From Leucaena leucocephala (taxonomy: Eukaryota > Streptophyta > Magnoliopsida > Fabales > Fabaceae): a stretch of DNA of 64,000 nucleotides. This document shows positions 22,454 through 35,744 of this stretch, in pieces. The stretch spans positions 19,834,568-19,898,567 of the forward strand of contig CM073538.1 in assembly GCA_037074615.1 (NCBI GenBank), given 5' to 3'. The position numbers and the translations under genes are program-made. Below the pieces are notes generated by a model, which was not told the DNA's origin, made no database searches, and saw only the letters and a list, made by a program, of their open reading frames with translations. Numbering within the stretch: the stretch's first letter is position 1; the number at the start of each line of letters is the position of its first letter.

Positions 22454-25400
22454 TATAGGAGAAGTGTGGAGAACCAACCGCGACACGTGCAACGCCCGAT
22501 TGCTCAGCCATCATGACCTGTAGGGGTATTCAAGATTATTTTGTCTCATATATTATAACTCAATCCCTATAATTTTAAGATAAAAAATTATTGAAATGGG
22601 ATAGATAGAAGGATTTGGGATATATTTCAATTTGATCCTTAAAATTTCCGTCCCATTCAAATTTTTTTATAAAAAATATATTATATTTATATATATATAT
22701 TTTTACTTACAAATATTTTTATATATATATTTATTATTTTTTACTATAATTTTTTCCTTTTATCTGTATAAATTATTATTTTATATTAGAGAAGAATATT
22801 AGTATTTAGAAAAAATTATCATAGTATTTTATATAAAATAATTTATTAAAATAATTTTATTATAATATTTTTTTAAAAAAATATGATTAAGAATTTCTAT
22901 CCTATCCTAAATCCGTCATAGTCATAACAAAATTAAGATAAATTTAAGATAGGATACTGGATATATTTTATATTCTGCATATTATATTAGTATAGGATAT
23001 AGGAAGAGATTATTCTAATTTTAATTTATCGTGTGAATACTCTTACTTGCACGTGTTTTAATAACATTAATAGAATTGGAGGAAAGAGGGAAGAAAGAGA
23101 GAGAAAATAGGGAATCTAAGAAGATTTTTGCTATTATTGCCATGGAGATTGACGTGGCCTTTAATTATTGCCATAAGCCCCCCGATAGCAAAACAATTGC
23201 AAGGATGCTCCAGATACATTAGTTATAAAACCCATAACAACTTATTTTATTCCCAAGTGATCTCAAATCCTATGATATGCATCGAGATACATGTTAGTGA
23301 AATAATCTCCCTCTTATATATTACATAAGTTACTTCTAATTGCCTTACTAAAACTAACGTGACGTAGTTAAATAATTGATATTGTTTAAAAAATAAAATA
23401 AATTTCCCAATTCATCTTTATCACATATAATTGCTGCCATGCAAAAAAATTGCAAAAAGGTCGATGTCGTCTAGGGTTTATTTAGCATTATGGTGGGCCA
23501 ACTAATGGGTCGTCCAAAACTATGGTAGGCCCATAGTTTGAATAAAAAAGCCCAAAAGTTGCAAAACGCATTAGGCCTACCGTATCATTGGGCTCCACGA
23601 TAAATGGCCCAATTTGCTGAAATCGAGCATTCGTGTTTGTTGCTCTTGATCATACGTCAGTCCACATTCTTGGCATTCGCAAATTATTTATTTCCCATTT
23701 GTCTCCGCAAGTACATACACAATTTAACGTACAAGAGATATTTTACATATTCCAGACTGTATTCATGATTTATTCAAACATTATCTTATTTTCTATTTTA
23801 TAAAAATAATTGTTTTTATTACAAATATTTCTATTAGGACAATTATATTTATTAAACACTGCAAGTACTAAATATTGTCACATGGGCTAACCTATGATAG
23901 TAGAGTCAACCTCTGTTGGTGCAACCTTTCCCTTTTATTTAGAATAAATAATAAATGTATTTTGGAACGCCGCAATTTTCTTGCATATTTTCGAAGAAAA
24001 TATTCTTTGTTCTTTTATTTTTACTAATAATTTTTGAAAAAAAAAGTTCCTTGAGGATAATAAAAAATATTCTAGTAAAAACTTATACAATTTGAATTAT
24101 AATAAGATGTAAGATAAATTTTGATTTATCACATTCATGCATATATTATATCTAGTAATAATTATAAGAACTAATTGATTTTTTTGAGTAGATATATGAA
24201 GTAAAATAAATTAGTTAGTTATGATTAAATATAATTTCTTAAAATAAATTTATATTATATACTCTTCAACTTATACAAATTAATTTGCCTTTATATATCG
24301 ATCTATTTAAAAAAAATTAATTAATTTTTATAATTAGAATTATAGATAGTAATATAATAAGATAATTTATATAACTTAAACAAGATTTAGAAAGCATACA
24401 CAATGTACTATAGTGATTTAGTAGCTTACTTATGGACATATACTTTTTTTGTTAGTGCAAATATATTATTCTTTTATTAAAAATAATTTTATCTAAGATG
24501 TTATCTTATACTAACTATGAATATCTCTCTCAGTACTCCACAATTAGGGATACATATCTTCTCCTTTTTATTTTTCTCCTCATCCCTCATCATCATCTTC
24601 CTTTCTTCATTTTACCTTACCTCCTCCTCTTTTTATCTACTTTATTACAAAAAAAATTAAAAAAAAAATACTTTTTGAAATGTTGTTTAAAAAACACTTT
24701 AAGTGCTTTTTAAAAAAATTTAAAAAATAAGCCTTTTTTCTAAAAACGTATTTTTTTTAAAAAAATAAGCTTTTCCATTAAAAATACGTTTTTTTAAAAT
24801 AATTAAAAAACACTTTTTAAAAGTGTTTTTAAAAAATCTTTTTTTAAGCAATAGATGGAGTATGCAAGGCAAGAAAAGGGAAAAAAAAAGTGATGAGGAG
24901 GGATGAGAAGAGACCTGAAAATGAGAAGATCCGCTTCCGAGAAATTGTGACCGTCCGAGCACCTTAAAGCTCCCCTTACCTCTAAAAACGCTACAAGAGT
25001 TTACCCAACGGCGAAATGGTTACACAAATATTTTTCTAATAGTAGCAAGAAGTTACAATACTACACGGAATTATTTCCCGTTTCAACGTGCTTCCTTTTT
25101 TTTAAAAAAAAATTGCACTACAAAATAAATGGTCTGGCTTCATGGTTGGAATTTGCAATATAAATATCCTTCACCTTATTTTTTTTTTCGTTTTCAACGT
25201 TAATGGTATATTAGAGGTTCAACAAGTTCCTAAGTGGGGCTTTGCCTAATTTGGACCGTGGGGTTTGGTAAATCGGTAAAAGCCAGTGATGTGCAATTGA
25301 CCCGAAATTAGACACACATCATGCAGAGTAGTAGGTTATACTTACGTAAAGATAGCTTAAGTGGTTGATGTGATTGGAATGTTAGTACAGGTTTAGAACT

Positions 25401-25533
25401 CAAACTCATTCAAGAAGAGTTTAGCCAGATTGTGAATTTGACCAAATTGACTTGATTCTACAATGATTTGATCACTAAAAAGAGTGTTCTTTTTTGTAAG
25501 ATGGTTTTTGGGAATTAAACGCTGCCATAAACA

Positions 25534-25881
25534 CTACACAAACGTGTCATGGATAATACTTTTGTATTCGGATAAGCATGAAATACGACGTGAAGAAGAA
25601 GATGCTATTTGCATATCAAAGAGCGGCGTTTTGGAGCCAAGATATTTTAACTGAATAGGGGTGACAGTCCAATCGCGTATTAAAAGTTGGCGAAATTCTC
25701 TGATCCCATTGATAAGCGGGTCATTCTGGGAATATTCACAGTTGATAAGTCTCAAGACTTCACAAGAGTCGATAAAAACAGCCCCTAAATTTTTCTGATC
25801 TCTTGGTTCGAAATCTCCATAACTTCCCCGAATTGAGAGGTACGTAGGTAGCCAAGCTTTTTTATGAAAGCAACGATCCAA
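25534..25881 (-). pseudogene. Remnant of an RNase H-like domain from a LINE-type retroelement
   Basis: The - strand frame of 115 codons contains a stretch of the form VFIDSCEVLRLIN....DPLINGIREFRQLLIRDW. This resembles the central part of the RNase H-like domain at the C-terminus of many plant non-LTR retrotransposon polyproteins, with its acidic-Ser motif, Leu-Ile-Asn helix and final RDW. The usual follow-on with A.WLA is missing, and no reverse transcriptase is nearby. It is most likely a dead 5'-truncated insertion or a fragment; identification rests on pattern memory only. Confidence 0.4.
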
Positions 25882-25913
25882 TTTCTTTTATATGATCTAA
25901 GAAGGTCTTTACA

Positions 25914-26203
25914 TGTAGATTCAATTGGCGAAGGGATAAAGTATCTGACTATTTAGAGTTTATTTGATATTTAAAAAATATCATTTTATTATAATTTTAA
26001 TAGCGACACTTAGAGATACATCGACATTTAGGGATACATCCTAAATTTTAGGTGTCTAAATTTATGTTTAAGGGTAATAGACGATTCTCCCTATTCAATA
26101 TTAATATCACCTAAGAGAAAGGTAGATTTTACACTATACGTAAATCGTGAATGAGCCCATAACCCTTTCTAAAATTTTATATAATAATAATAATAATAAA
26201 AAA
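25914..26203 (+). mobile_element. SINE copy 2
   Basis: Same family as 48350-48616, on the + strand. The head TTCAATTGGCGAAGGGAT matches TTCAGCTGACGAAGGGAT of the younger copy, and the 3' part contains CCTAAGAGAAAGGTAGA and GAATGAGCCCATAACCCTTTCTAAAA. It ends in an (AAT)n and A tail. The 14-bp flanks AGAAGGTCTTTACA (25900-25913) and AGAAAGTCTTTACA (26204-26217) differ at one base. Confidence 0.75.
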
Positions 26204-26404
26204 AGAAAGTCTTTACAGGTGAAGCAGCTGCACCTCTTTGATCCACTGGACCATTTTAGTATCCAATTCTAAACCAACCTTCTTGAGTCGATTTCCATTT
26301 AGTATGAGAGTCACAATAACTTGGGCTTAAGATGTTCTTAAAAAGTTGGAGCTCGGCGTCTTCAGGTATCCGTTGGGCGGAGGAGAAAGCAATATTTTTG
26401 TTAA

Positions 26405-26850
26405 TTTTTAAGGCATATTTAAATAAGAGTTTAAAAAAATATTTATAAAAAAATTTTAAACATATTTTTTTTAGAGAATAGCTTATAAAAAAATATATTC
26501 TAAATAAATAAGTATTTAAATAGTTATTACTAAAAAAAATTTTATAATTAAAAAATTACTATAAAAAATATAATTTTATTAAAAATATAAAAGCATATAA
26601 GAGAGAGAGTGGAGAAGAGATAGTATAAGAAAAATAATAATAAAATAGTAATTAGATAGTCCATAAATTTTTTTACTATTCTAAAACCTAATCTCAATAA
26701 TTTATCTAAAGTTTAATTTTAAACTATAATTTAATTTAAAAATTATTTAAGACAAATATAATTATTTATTTTAAAAAAATTAAAATTAAAATTTAGCTCA
26801 ACAATCTTTTTAAAACAGTGTTACGTTCCAAACACACACTGGAGCTTACT
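26405..26850 (+). mobile_element. hAT-type MITE, family A, copy 6
   Basis: Family A landmarks in order: A-rich left end, AAATAAATAAGTATTTAAATAGTTATTACT, GAGAGAGAG, TAGTAATTAGATAGTCCATAAA, TTTTTTTACTATTCTAAAACC, CTATAATTTAATTTAAAAATT, and CCAAACACACACTG at the right. Boundaries are approximate; no clear target duplication. Confidence 0.5.
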
Positions 26851-29185
26851 GTATCTATTCTTCCATATGGACAAACAAAGACGAGTGAATAGTCTTTGCC
26901 AAGAGATTTTTCTAGTACTTTGATTTTCTGTCATCTTTCTTTGAAATCCCACATAATCCTGTCTTACATAGCTAAAGAGAAAAATAATTTTCCCAAATGA
27001 GCTGGTTGATGAGTTATTTTCAATTATAATTAAAAAGAATCATAATAAAGTCCTCTTGAAATACTCAAAATCTAAATAAGGTCTAACCCCTACACTTTTG
27101 ACTGATTCTTAATCAGACAAAAGGCTTGATTAGAGAGATTTGAATGTTGTTAAAAAGATTAAAATAGCCCTTCATATAGTTTGAGACATAATGCCTTAAT
27201 AGTTAACACCACCGGAAATATAAATTCCTCATGAATTCATGGCGGAAAATAATTTCTCGTCCAGTAAATTAATATAGAAAAATCTAATACTTGTATGATG
27301 AACTGGAACCACCTCCTTCGTATCTTTCAAGATGTTTTCACTCTCTGATATATCCTGCATCTTATTTGGATATAAGATGGTTCCCAATAACCTCATTTGG
27401 CCCTGAAAAAATGGAAGTAAATAAGTATCAGATCAGATAATCCACTGTAGAAAAATCAAAATTTCACACTTCTCGTATTCATAGAGTGCTCAAGATGATG
27501 CAAAATAGAAAAAAAAAAAAAATGAATGAAATAGGGTTCCTCGCGGAATGGGGATCTCTCACGACGACACTTTACAGATTTTGTACACACTCCTCGGGAC
27601 AAGATTTTAGCGCGACAAGTTTTGACAAGGGCGAAACCTGTTATTGTGCCTTCTCTTTTATTTTAAATGATAGGGGCATTATAGTCAACTACTTAGATTT
27701 TGGATATTCTAAAAAGATTTTATTAAAATTTTATATTTATTTTATCTTTAATATTTATTATTTTTTTAAAATTAATTTATTAAATTTATAAACTAACATA
27801 TAATCTAATGTTATACAGAGATATTTTAAAAAAATAATCTTATTTATTATAATTAAATAATTTATCTTATTTTTTAATCTATTTAAATTAATTAAATAAT
27901 TATTATATTAAAGGTAATAATAATTTTAAATTTAGATTCTCTACTAATTTAAGTTGGATTTAGTATAATCACAAATCATTGAATTGGATGAGTCAATGAA
28001 ATGACAGCCAGAAGCACAAGTCCTTTAGGCTAAACCAAACCCATCAATGCTAATATTGTTAATTTAGAATTGATTCCAAGTAGCTTTCCAAAGGAAAACT
28101 TTGATCTTTCCATTAGCAGATCATGTCCAAATCCTATCCCAAATAGAAGAAGCGTTAGAATGAGTTTTCCCAATCCAATTATACGCTGATTTGATGGAGA
28201 GATTTTTTATTACTAGAAGATTTTCAACATATAACATATTCATGACCACAAGGATCCGAGGGTTTGACCAAGGTGATTTGTCTCAACTCAGGAGGAGGAA
28301 GATAGGGATTCAATTTTATTAATATTTTCAAGCAATGGATTTCCTCTATTGCCTTTTAAAGATTAAACGCTTTAAGATGAACCTCTATCCTAATTATCAC
28401 CTTGAAAGAAGTTGGACAAGGGGGATAGTTGTGTGTGTTCTCATTGAGATTGAGGAATTAAAAAAACTGTATTTTTTATTTGTGCTTATTATCTCTCTCA
28501 ACTCACATATATATCCCTCGAGTACACTAAGCTTTGATATCATTTTATTAGTTTGATACACATACACTAAGAAAAATAAAATAGAGAAATATATTTTTGT
28601 GAGAGATTTTTATTTATTGTACTACTCTTCAAATAGAACTAGGTGTATCGTAAATTCAAATAAATTCCTAATATCAATACTCAATAACCATTTCCTAATT
28701 CAAAGGGATAATAAATACTTAAAAGACAATAAAAATGAAACAAATTCTATTAAGATCTCTATTTCTAAGACTTTTTTTTTAGTATAAAAAATTTAGGTAT
28801 ATTTGATATCAGTCCCTTACTAACATTATGGTACAACCTAAAAGTTCAGAGAGTATTTACAAGGGACTTATGAAAATTATTTACTAAAAGAGTCCTTACA
28901 ACGACAACGAGAATCAAATTCACGTTTTTATGATATATAAATTTATTCTTTAACATCTACACTAACTCTCGTTAATTTATTTTAAAGACTTGACATGACA
29001 ATACATTATTCACATGTGGCTTTTTAGACATAATCTAAGTGACTAACATTCTCATGACAACAGTAAGAATCAAATTCATATTCTTATAAGATATGAGTTT
29101 ATTCTTTACCATCTATAATAACTCTCTTTAATTTATTTCAAATACTTGACATTAACTTGTAGCTTTTGAGGCATCATCTCAGCCA
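26851..29185. other. Intergenic DNA downstream of shikimate kinase
   Basis: No supported gene. The part nearest the shikimate kinase stop codon contains the duplication at 28905-29190. Open frames in this stretch are short and of low complexity. Confidence 0.45.
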
Positions 29186-29190
29186 CTAGC
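28905..29190. repeat. Imperfect ~140-bp tandem duplication at the 3' end of shikimate kinase
   Basis: About 28905-29040 and 29053-29190 share, in order, AGAATCAAATTCA, TTTATTCTTTA.CATCTA, TAACTCTC.TTAATTTATTT, ACTTGACAT and a terminal AGTGACTAACAT or AGCCACTAGCAT. The second unit runs into the stop codon (29186-29188), so the outer copy includes a decayed image of the gene end. Confidence 0.55.
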
Positions 29191-32100
29191 ATCCTGCATA
29201 ATGGCCATCTTCACTCTTCAGGAAGCCCATAATCTGCATTAATGCCTGAAAATTACATAGATGCAAATTAAAGAAGCATCATCAATAATGCTAAATGTAG
29301 ATTCAAATTTTACCACTTAAGGAATCTTTCAACTGGCCTAAGAGTTTCATAAGAAAAAATGGAGTAGATAAGGGGATAGGGCAGAGAGAGATTTGGACCT
29401 CAATTGCGATAGTAGTTGGAGAAAGATCCGACACATCTCGGTCGTCCAGTTTCATTGCTATATCTATACAAAACAATAGAAAGGTAACATGTATAGCATT
29501 TTCATTGGGCATAAAGTAACATTAAACCAAAAAGGAAATTCAAAATATTACCCCTATTCCTTAATATAAAGATAAAATTGATTAGTTTAGAGAGATTAAA
29601 AAAATTAAATAAATTAATTTAAAATATTTATATTTATTATTTTTCTCTAAATTAATTTGCTTAATTTATAAATTAATATATAATTTAATAATATTTAACA
29701 TATACTATAATTAAGTCATTGATTTAATTCCCTTAATCTCTTCAAATTAATCAACATTATTTTATATTAAGTAACATAGGGAGTAGTTAGTACTTTTTTA
29801 CTTCGGTCCTTAATATATGACCTAATTAGAGAGTTGATTTTAATCTTAAATATAAAATTTATTTATTATATTTATCAATTTTTCTTAAATTACCCATATT
29901 GATATTCCTTCAACAATACAAGTAAGAGAGGTTGAGAGTTAAAAAAAATGATTATGGTATTTTAGAAAAAATATGTTATATTAACTAGTTTCTTTAATGT
30001 AATCAAATTAATTAAATATGTCCTATATTAAAGAAGAATAATTTCCCTTTGTGTTGACGTTCCATAGTTTGGATAGCATGATGATTGGATTTTATAAGAA
30101 AGCATAATGGCATACTTTCTAAGGAGACCTTGACATTGGCGTTTGCATATGCTTCAACTCTTGCTTCTAATAGAGAAGACAAACGCATCAAAGCCTGCAG
30201 GTTAATTCCAAAGAATCCGATTACTGGTTAGCAAATAATTTTGATGAAAATTTCTATCAAGACAAGTCACTTTCTCTCTCAGCATCTTAAATTCTCAATA
30301 AATATGGCTTATTCGATGTAAAAAGAAAATGTTCCTATGGATGAGATATAATTTACCTGTGGGTATTCATCTCCTGTCTCATTATGTAGAAGTGGGCGAG
30401 ACTTAGTTCCCACAGCAGCAATTCTATGAGCCAATGTCTCTACTGGTACATCCAACCAAATACTAACCCCCTTGTGCATATATTTCCTGGGGACCCAAAA
30501 ACAGTGCATGGTTAGAGGGATTTGAGTAAAGAATTTTAACTTAAAAAGGTGAAGACAAAATTTAATGATCAGTATGGATATGATGATTATTAGACCGATT
30601 GATGGGCCTTATAACTGCACCACCACCAGTAGCAATAACAAGCTTATCCATCACTGACAGCTTCCGCAATACTCCAGTCTGAAATGGCAAAAGAAAAATA
30701 AGCATGAAAACTGACATTTATCACAGCAGAACCACAAAAGAAAAACGAACCTATTTATTTTTACCCAACTGTCCTTCGGGTAGTTATAAGTGCACATTTA
30801 TTCCATTGGATCCCTTTAGAAAGGACCACGCGACAACCATGGTGCTATATGGCGCTACTAAAAATGGCATTGATTTGCTAATACGTAAAGGGCACTTATG
30901 AGAATGCCTTGGGTTTCACAACCAGCAACTTTCTCAACCATTTTTCATGAGGTTAAACTAGGTTTTTGAAAGGCGGAAGGCATCAAAACCCTGAGAAAGA
31001 CGAGCTGGGAAAAAAGAACAAGGTTTTTTTAACTGACCTCCCTGTTACGAAAGAAACTTTCCCCATAGTGTTTGAATATATCAGCTACAGAAGTTCCTCC
31101 AACTTCTTCCTCCACGAGTTCATCACTGTGCAACAAATACAGAAAATATTCAGCAGGAACTTTGACGTGCCCATCAAATGGAGCATTTTTATTGTGGCAT
31201 ACTAACATGCACCTAGTGATCTTAAGATCTCAACCTTAGATTTTATATCCCAAAATTTATGGTATGCCTTAGTCTTTAATATCAACAGAGCAGGTTAGTC
31301 TTTAATATCAACAGAGCAGGTTGATACCAATCCCAGTCCAAGCTCAGATTGGGTACGGATTTGAAGAATATAATTCTATAAACTATCGAATCACTTCATG
31401 ACAAAAGTGCCATTCCTTTTTCTGATCATGGTTTTACTTGCCTTCAAAACTATATTTTTAAAAATGGAAGAGTAGCCACCATCTGAGTACTAACCAATCA
31501 CAAAAGTCATAGTTAAGCACTTGTGACAAAATTTTCCCCACAGTTGTCTTCCCGGAGCCCATCATTCCTGCGTGTCAAAAACCAAATATTTTGAATGCCA
31601 AAGAAACTATATTATCGCAACGTATACCATGTGAACACATGAAATTCAACAAAGAAAACTTACCAACAAGATATATACAGCGTCCATTTAGAAGCTGCTC
31701 GATCTCTTGCGAGTTATTCTGCAATTTTTACTGATTTTGAGTGAGACAATAGTAGATAGCTTCTTAGCAAAAGCAACAAACTGAGCTCAGATTACAATAT
31801 TTTTCTCGAAGCTGTCTTATGATAGTGCACAGAATAGAAGGGCATCAGACTGAAATGGAATAGGTTCAATTCAATTAAAATAGATAAAATAGAAGTCACC
31901 ATACTATACCTTTAGGATCAATTCTTCATCACTAGAAACTTGAAAATCTCCAGCTTCCAATGTAGAAACTACAAAAGTGACGTTTGAAATAAACTGTCAA
32001 CTCTCGCAAGTTTAAAATTGGTATTACTTTCGCTACAAAGGTAGTTCCTATCAAATAGAAGCAGAGAAAACCCAGATAAAACAGCACAGTGCTATCCAGA

Positions 32101-32387
32101 ATCACCTTTTGAAACCAGAATATTCCTGGAAGGGAAAAAAAATATACCAATAATTATTGTTTGTAGCTACCTGGAGAATTGTCAGGCGAACAAGCAACCT
32201 TCAATGGAGTCCTTGTGCGTCGACTCGATAAATGTTTTCCAGATTGCCAATTAGCTGAAACAAAAACCTGAAGCCTCTTCTCCCTAAAACCTGGAGACAG
32301 TTTCAGAGTATCACCGTGTTGTCCCCCAAGTTTCTCGAAATTCAAGAACGCTGGGAATTGCAGGCTCGGTGCGGCTACAATGTCCAT
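29186..32387 (-). CDS. SK: Shikimate kinase, chloroplastic (EC 2.7.1.71)
   Basis: Phosphorylates shikimate to shikimate 3-phosphate with ATP, the fifth step of the plastid shikimate pathway to chorismate. Ten exons (- strand): 32387-32171, 31968-31910, 31718-31664, 31567-31495, 31125-31038, 30678-30596, 30486-30357, 30194-30116, 29463-29399, 29245-29186; 302 residues, like Arabidopsis SK1/SK2 (about 300). Residues 1 to about 65 form a Ser/Arg-rich transit peptide. The P-loop GMMGSGKTT (111-119) is intact, then DCD (134-136, Mg and shikimate site), FFR with Arg161, GGGAVIRP (182-189), SRPLL with lid Arg222, and EAR with Arg247. With all substrate residues present this is a true kinase, not one of the SKL1/SKL2 kinase-like paralogues that lack activity. 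All exon phases agree. Odd: Arg192 replaces the usual Trp after RPIN, in a codon split by intron 6, whose donor (GTCTAA) is weak. Next gene block is PPR then DRG1, as on Arabidopsis chromosome 4. Confidence 0.92.
31271..31322. repeat. 26-bp exact tandem duplication in shikimate kinase intron 4
   Basis: AGTCTTTAATATCAACAGAG plus CAGGTT occurs twice in direct contact (31271-31296 and 31297-31322). It lies inside an intron and has no evident role. Confidence 0.85.
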
Positions 32388-33936
32388 AGCTTCAGCACAA
32401 AAATACTCGGCTCTTCACTGAAAATACGACGGAATCCAACCGAATCGATAAAGAGGACCAAACTGAAAATGGAGCTCCGGTATGATTCTCCGGCGAACGC
32501 TGACAAACTTTCCCCTCAACTAACGATAAATAAGAGCTAATGCATCTACACATTTTAAAAGAAGAAATGAACATCACACATCTTCATTAAGATTATTGCC
32601 TTTCTATACTAGTAAAATGTGGAAGAGAGAGAGAGATGAATTATCAAAATTCGCAATAAATTAGCAAACGAGAAGATGAATATATATACACACGCACACT
32701 CGCTGCGTAGGAGACAGACACAACAACCGAATCCAGTGAGCAAAATCAGCAAACTGAGAAAAGGAAGCAAGGGAATGGAAACAAAATCAAAACAAAAACG
32801 GAAGAATTTATCACCGAAATTCCAAATCTTAAGAAGTGCGTCACATCACGTGTGTGTGTGTGTATTGCCGTTTCAGAATTTTCTTGAGAATTGTTTCATA
32901 CATGAAATTGTGCAGGCGAAAGACACCCCTAACTACCAAATAGAGTAGGCTATACTACGATCTTTCCATAGACAAATTATAAATGGTCTGGTTCATCTCT
33001 CGATTTATTTTTGCAAGGCAACGCATGTGATAATGACTGCTAAGTAATTCTCACAGAACGGGGGAATTAACAGGTCCCCACGGAGACTGTCAAGAGAGAG
33101 AATCAATCCATGCGCGCACTGGCGCGCAAAGAACTCAAGTACCCATCATAATAGTATCACTTGCTTTTTAGCTATCATGTATTATTTATATATGATTTGA
33201 TGCAATTTAAATTCTACTTTCGCCTCATTCGTATTCTTTATTTTTTTTTAAACAAAAATATTTCAGGATCCAACGAATAGGTGTTATGGTTATTTGATCG
33301 ATTTTTCTTCGTATTCTTACATTATTAGTTTATTACCCCGTATTCTATTAATATTTGTTAATAATATTTTATTTATTTATAATTAAAATCCACCTATTTT
33401 AATTTAATTAAATAAATACATTAAGTATATGAGTTCAAAAACATGCATATTACCAAAATTATAATTGCAAAATATCATAAATATATAGCTAAGGGAGGAA
33501 AAAATCCTAAATTTAAATTTGGAAGTACTAAATTGAGCGTATTCCCATCTACTATAAAATTTTCACATTTTTTTAAAAAAAACATAATTAAATCTAATTG
33601 AAATACCAAAATCTGAATTTAAGTCTATATTTTTAGCAAAATTTTAACTAGTCCAATAGGACTAATTAGGGATTTCTAAAAGTAAAATGTATACCTAATT
33701 TTGGTTTTGATTATTTCAACTAGATTTAATTGGCATTTTTCCTTTATTTTTAGTTTATTTATTTGTATATATTTTTGTTTTTGTTTTGTTATCTTTGCAA
33801 GAATTTGATTCTAAAAAAATGTATTTGGCAAACATGCAATTTTAATTTTTCAGCTGAATTTTGAAAGAATTAGATGTATATAATACTATTATAATATTAA
33901 AAAAAATAAAATTTTCTCATATACGGTTATAATTTG
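32388..33936. other. Upstream region of shikimate kinase
   Basis: 32388 to about 33130 is of mixed composition, with a GAGAGAGAGA tract (32625) and a CACGTG followed by a GT run (32850-32866), and likely holds the leader and promoter of shikimate kinase. Beyond that it is A/T-rich. Small open frames here are not credible genes. Confidence 0.45.
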
Positions 33937-33944
33937 CCTAAGTG

Positions 33945-34413
33945 CCTGTTTGGATAAAGGCAGAATTTTAGTTTTAAAAGGGTATTTAATTTAAAAAAAA
34001 TAAAATAAATAGTTATATTTATTTAAAAGAGTTTTTGAATAAAATTATAATTTAAAATTAAAGTTTTACATAAGTTATTGATAATAGCTTTTAAAACAGT
34101 AAAAAAAATTATGGAATACTATTCAATTATTATTTTATCCTTATTTTTTTTACACCCACTTTTATCTCTTTTTCACCATTTCTCCTATTTTCTCTATCTT
34201 TTATACTTTTTCTTCTATTTTTTATTTTTAATAAAATCATACCATTTTTAGTAATTGATCAATAACAAAAGTCTTTTTGATAATAATTATTTAAATACTC
34301 ATTTATATATAATTATTTTTTTATAATCTTTTCTCTAGATTTTTTTTTTAAAAAACTTGTGTAAAAACTCATTTTTTTTTACAAGTTATTTTTTAAAGTC
34401 TCATGTAAATAGG
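33945..34413 (-). mobile_element. hAT-type MITE, family A, copy 7 (best-defined)
   Basis: Flanked by a perfect 8-bp duplication CCTAAGTG (33937-33944 and 34414-34421). Ends CCTGTTTGGATAA and, inward-read, CCTATTTACATGA. The 469-bp interior has the family A landmarks in reverse order, including a pyrimidine tract CACCATTTCTCC. This copy fixes the family boundaries and the 8-bp duplication typical of hAT elements. Confidence 0.8.
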
Positions 34414-34421
34414 CCTAAGTG

Positions 34422-35744
34422 GCTTAACCCCTAGCCAGGGAAAAAGAGGGTGAGAATGAGGTACACGCTAGTGTAGACAAAAAAACACTATGAAGCAAAA
34501 CCTACATACGGTCGTGTACAGTCTTTTAATAACATTTAAAAATTATTAATGGGGTCTTTTGGTCTGACTATGAATTTGTTAAAAGTATAATCTTGAATTT
34601 GAATTTTGATATTTAAGCTGAATTTAATTGAGATTCTTCCTATATATAAATCGTAAATTTTGAGAAGATTTGTTAAATTTCAAAAATTGTCTTTGCAAAT
34701 TGTGTGAAGATTTATAAATAATAATATTTAAATTATTAATAAAAAAATATAATATTAATATTTTTAGTCAATGTCATATTTTTTTCGTCAAAATTATATA
34801 GAGAGAAACACATGACACACTGGAAGAGCTTTATTATTATATTTTATTATATATATATTTTAATTCACAAAAATAAACATAGAAACCGTGTTTGAATATA
34901 GAAATGAAAAATGTAAAAAAAAAAACAAAATGAAAAAAAATTTGAAGAAAGATGATTATGATACATGAATCTCCTAGCGAAATTGCATTTTATTTTGTTA
35001 TTATCACTCTTCAAAGGCATAAATGCACATAAAGATGATCCAATTTGGTTATATAGTTAAAATATCAATCTTCTAATAATTTTCTCAAGATAAGAGAAGC
35101 ACAGCTCTAGTCAAATGATAATGACATACCATAACCGTAAAATATTTTTTTAAATGGTACCTAACTTCATAAAATAACTTTTAGTGAAATGCTCTCTTTA
35201 AAATATTTTATTCATGCTCTCTATTTTTTATTTTGCCAAGTTCGTGTGGGGTCTCGTGGTTCATGCCCTCCACTTCAATCTTGTTATCTTCCAGTTGGTT
35301 TAGAACGTATGTTTATAGCCTGTTTCAAGTCTAGATAAAAAATGAGACTTAGGTTAGGTTCTGATAGCTAACATAAAACACGTTGAATATCATAATTACA
35401 ATTAATTTAGAACCTCATTTAAAAATGAATTTGGTCAAAATAATTTAAAATAATTCTTCACAATGGAAAAGACAGTTCAACCTCATAGCGCACTGGGATA
35501 AATAAAGCAATCAACCACGTGACTGTAGACTAATGGCCCACATTAAGAGAAAGGAAAAGAAAAAGAAGGGGCCCGCATGAAATTCATTGAACGGGTCTTT
35601 TTCAGTTCACGTGGAGTTGGTTTTGTGATCAGCTTCAAATATCTTACTATTTTGAGAAGGGAACCATATGATGGACTTAGAGTTATGGAAGATTAAATCA
35701 GTAAAATACTTTTATAGATATATTTTTCTTTATGGTATTTAGTG
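34422..35744. other. AT-rich intergenic DNA
   Basis: No gene or recognisable repeat seen. Confidence 0.5.

Larger units (their letters stand above)
21121..25533. other. AT-rich intergenic DNA
   Basis: No supported gene. The stretch holds a SINE-like relic near 21743-21950, a short tandem repeat at 22412-22453, and a T/A-rich self-complementary patch at 24650-24850. Composition is otherwise monotonous. Confidence 0.5.

Noticed and set aside
24498..24962. Open frames rich in Lys, Phe and Leu on both strands
   Set aside because: Low-complexity poly-A and poly-T sequence with no protein-like pattern.
29186..32387. Shikimate kinase-like 1 (SKL1), a catalytically dead paralogue
   Set aside because: The P-loop, DCD, GGG and both lid-region arginines are intact, and gene order matches the SK2 locus, so a true shikimate kinase fits better.
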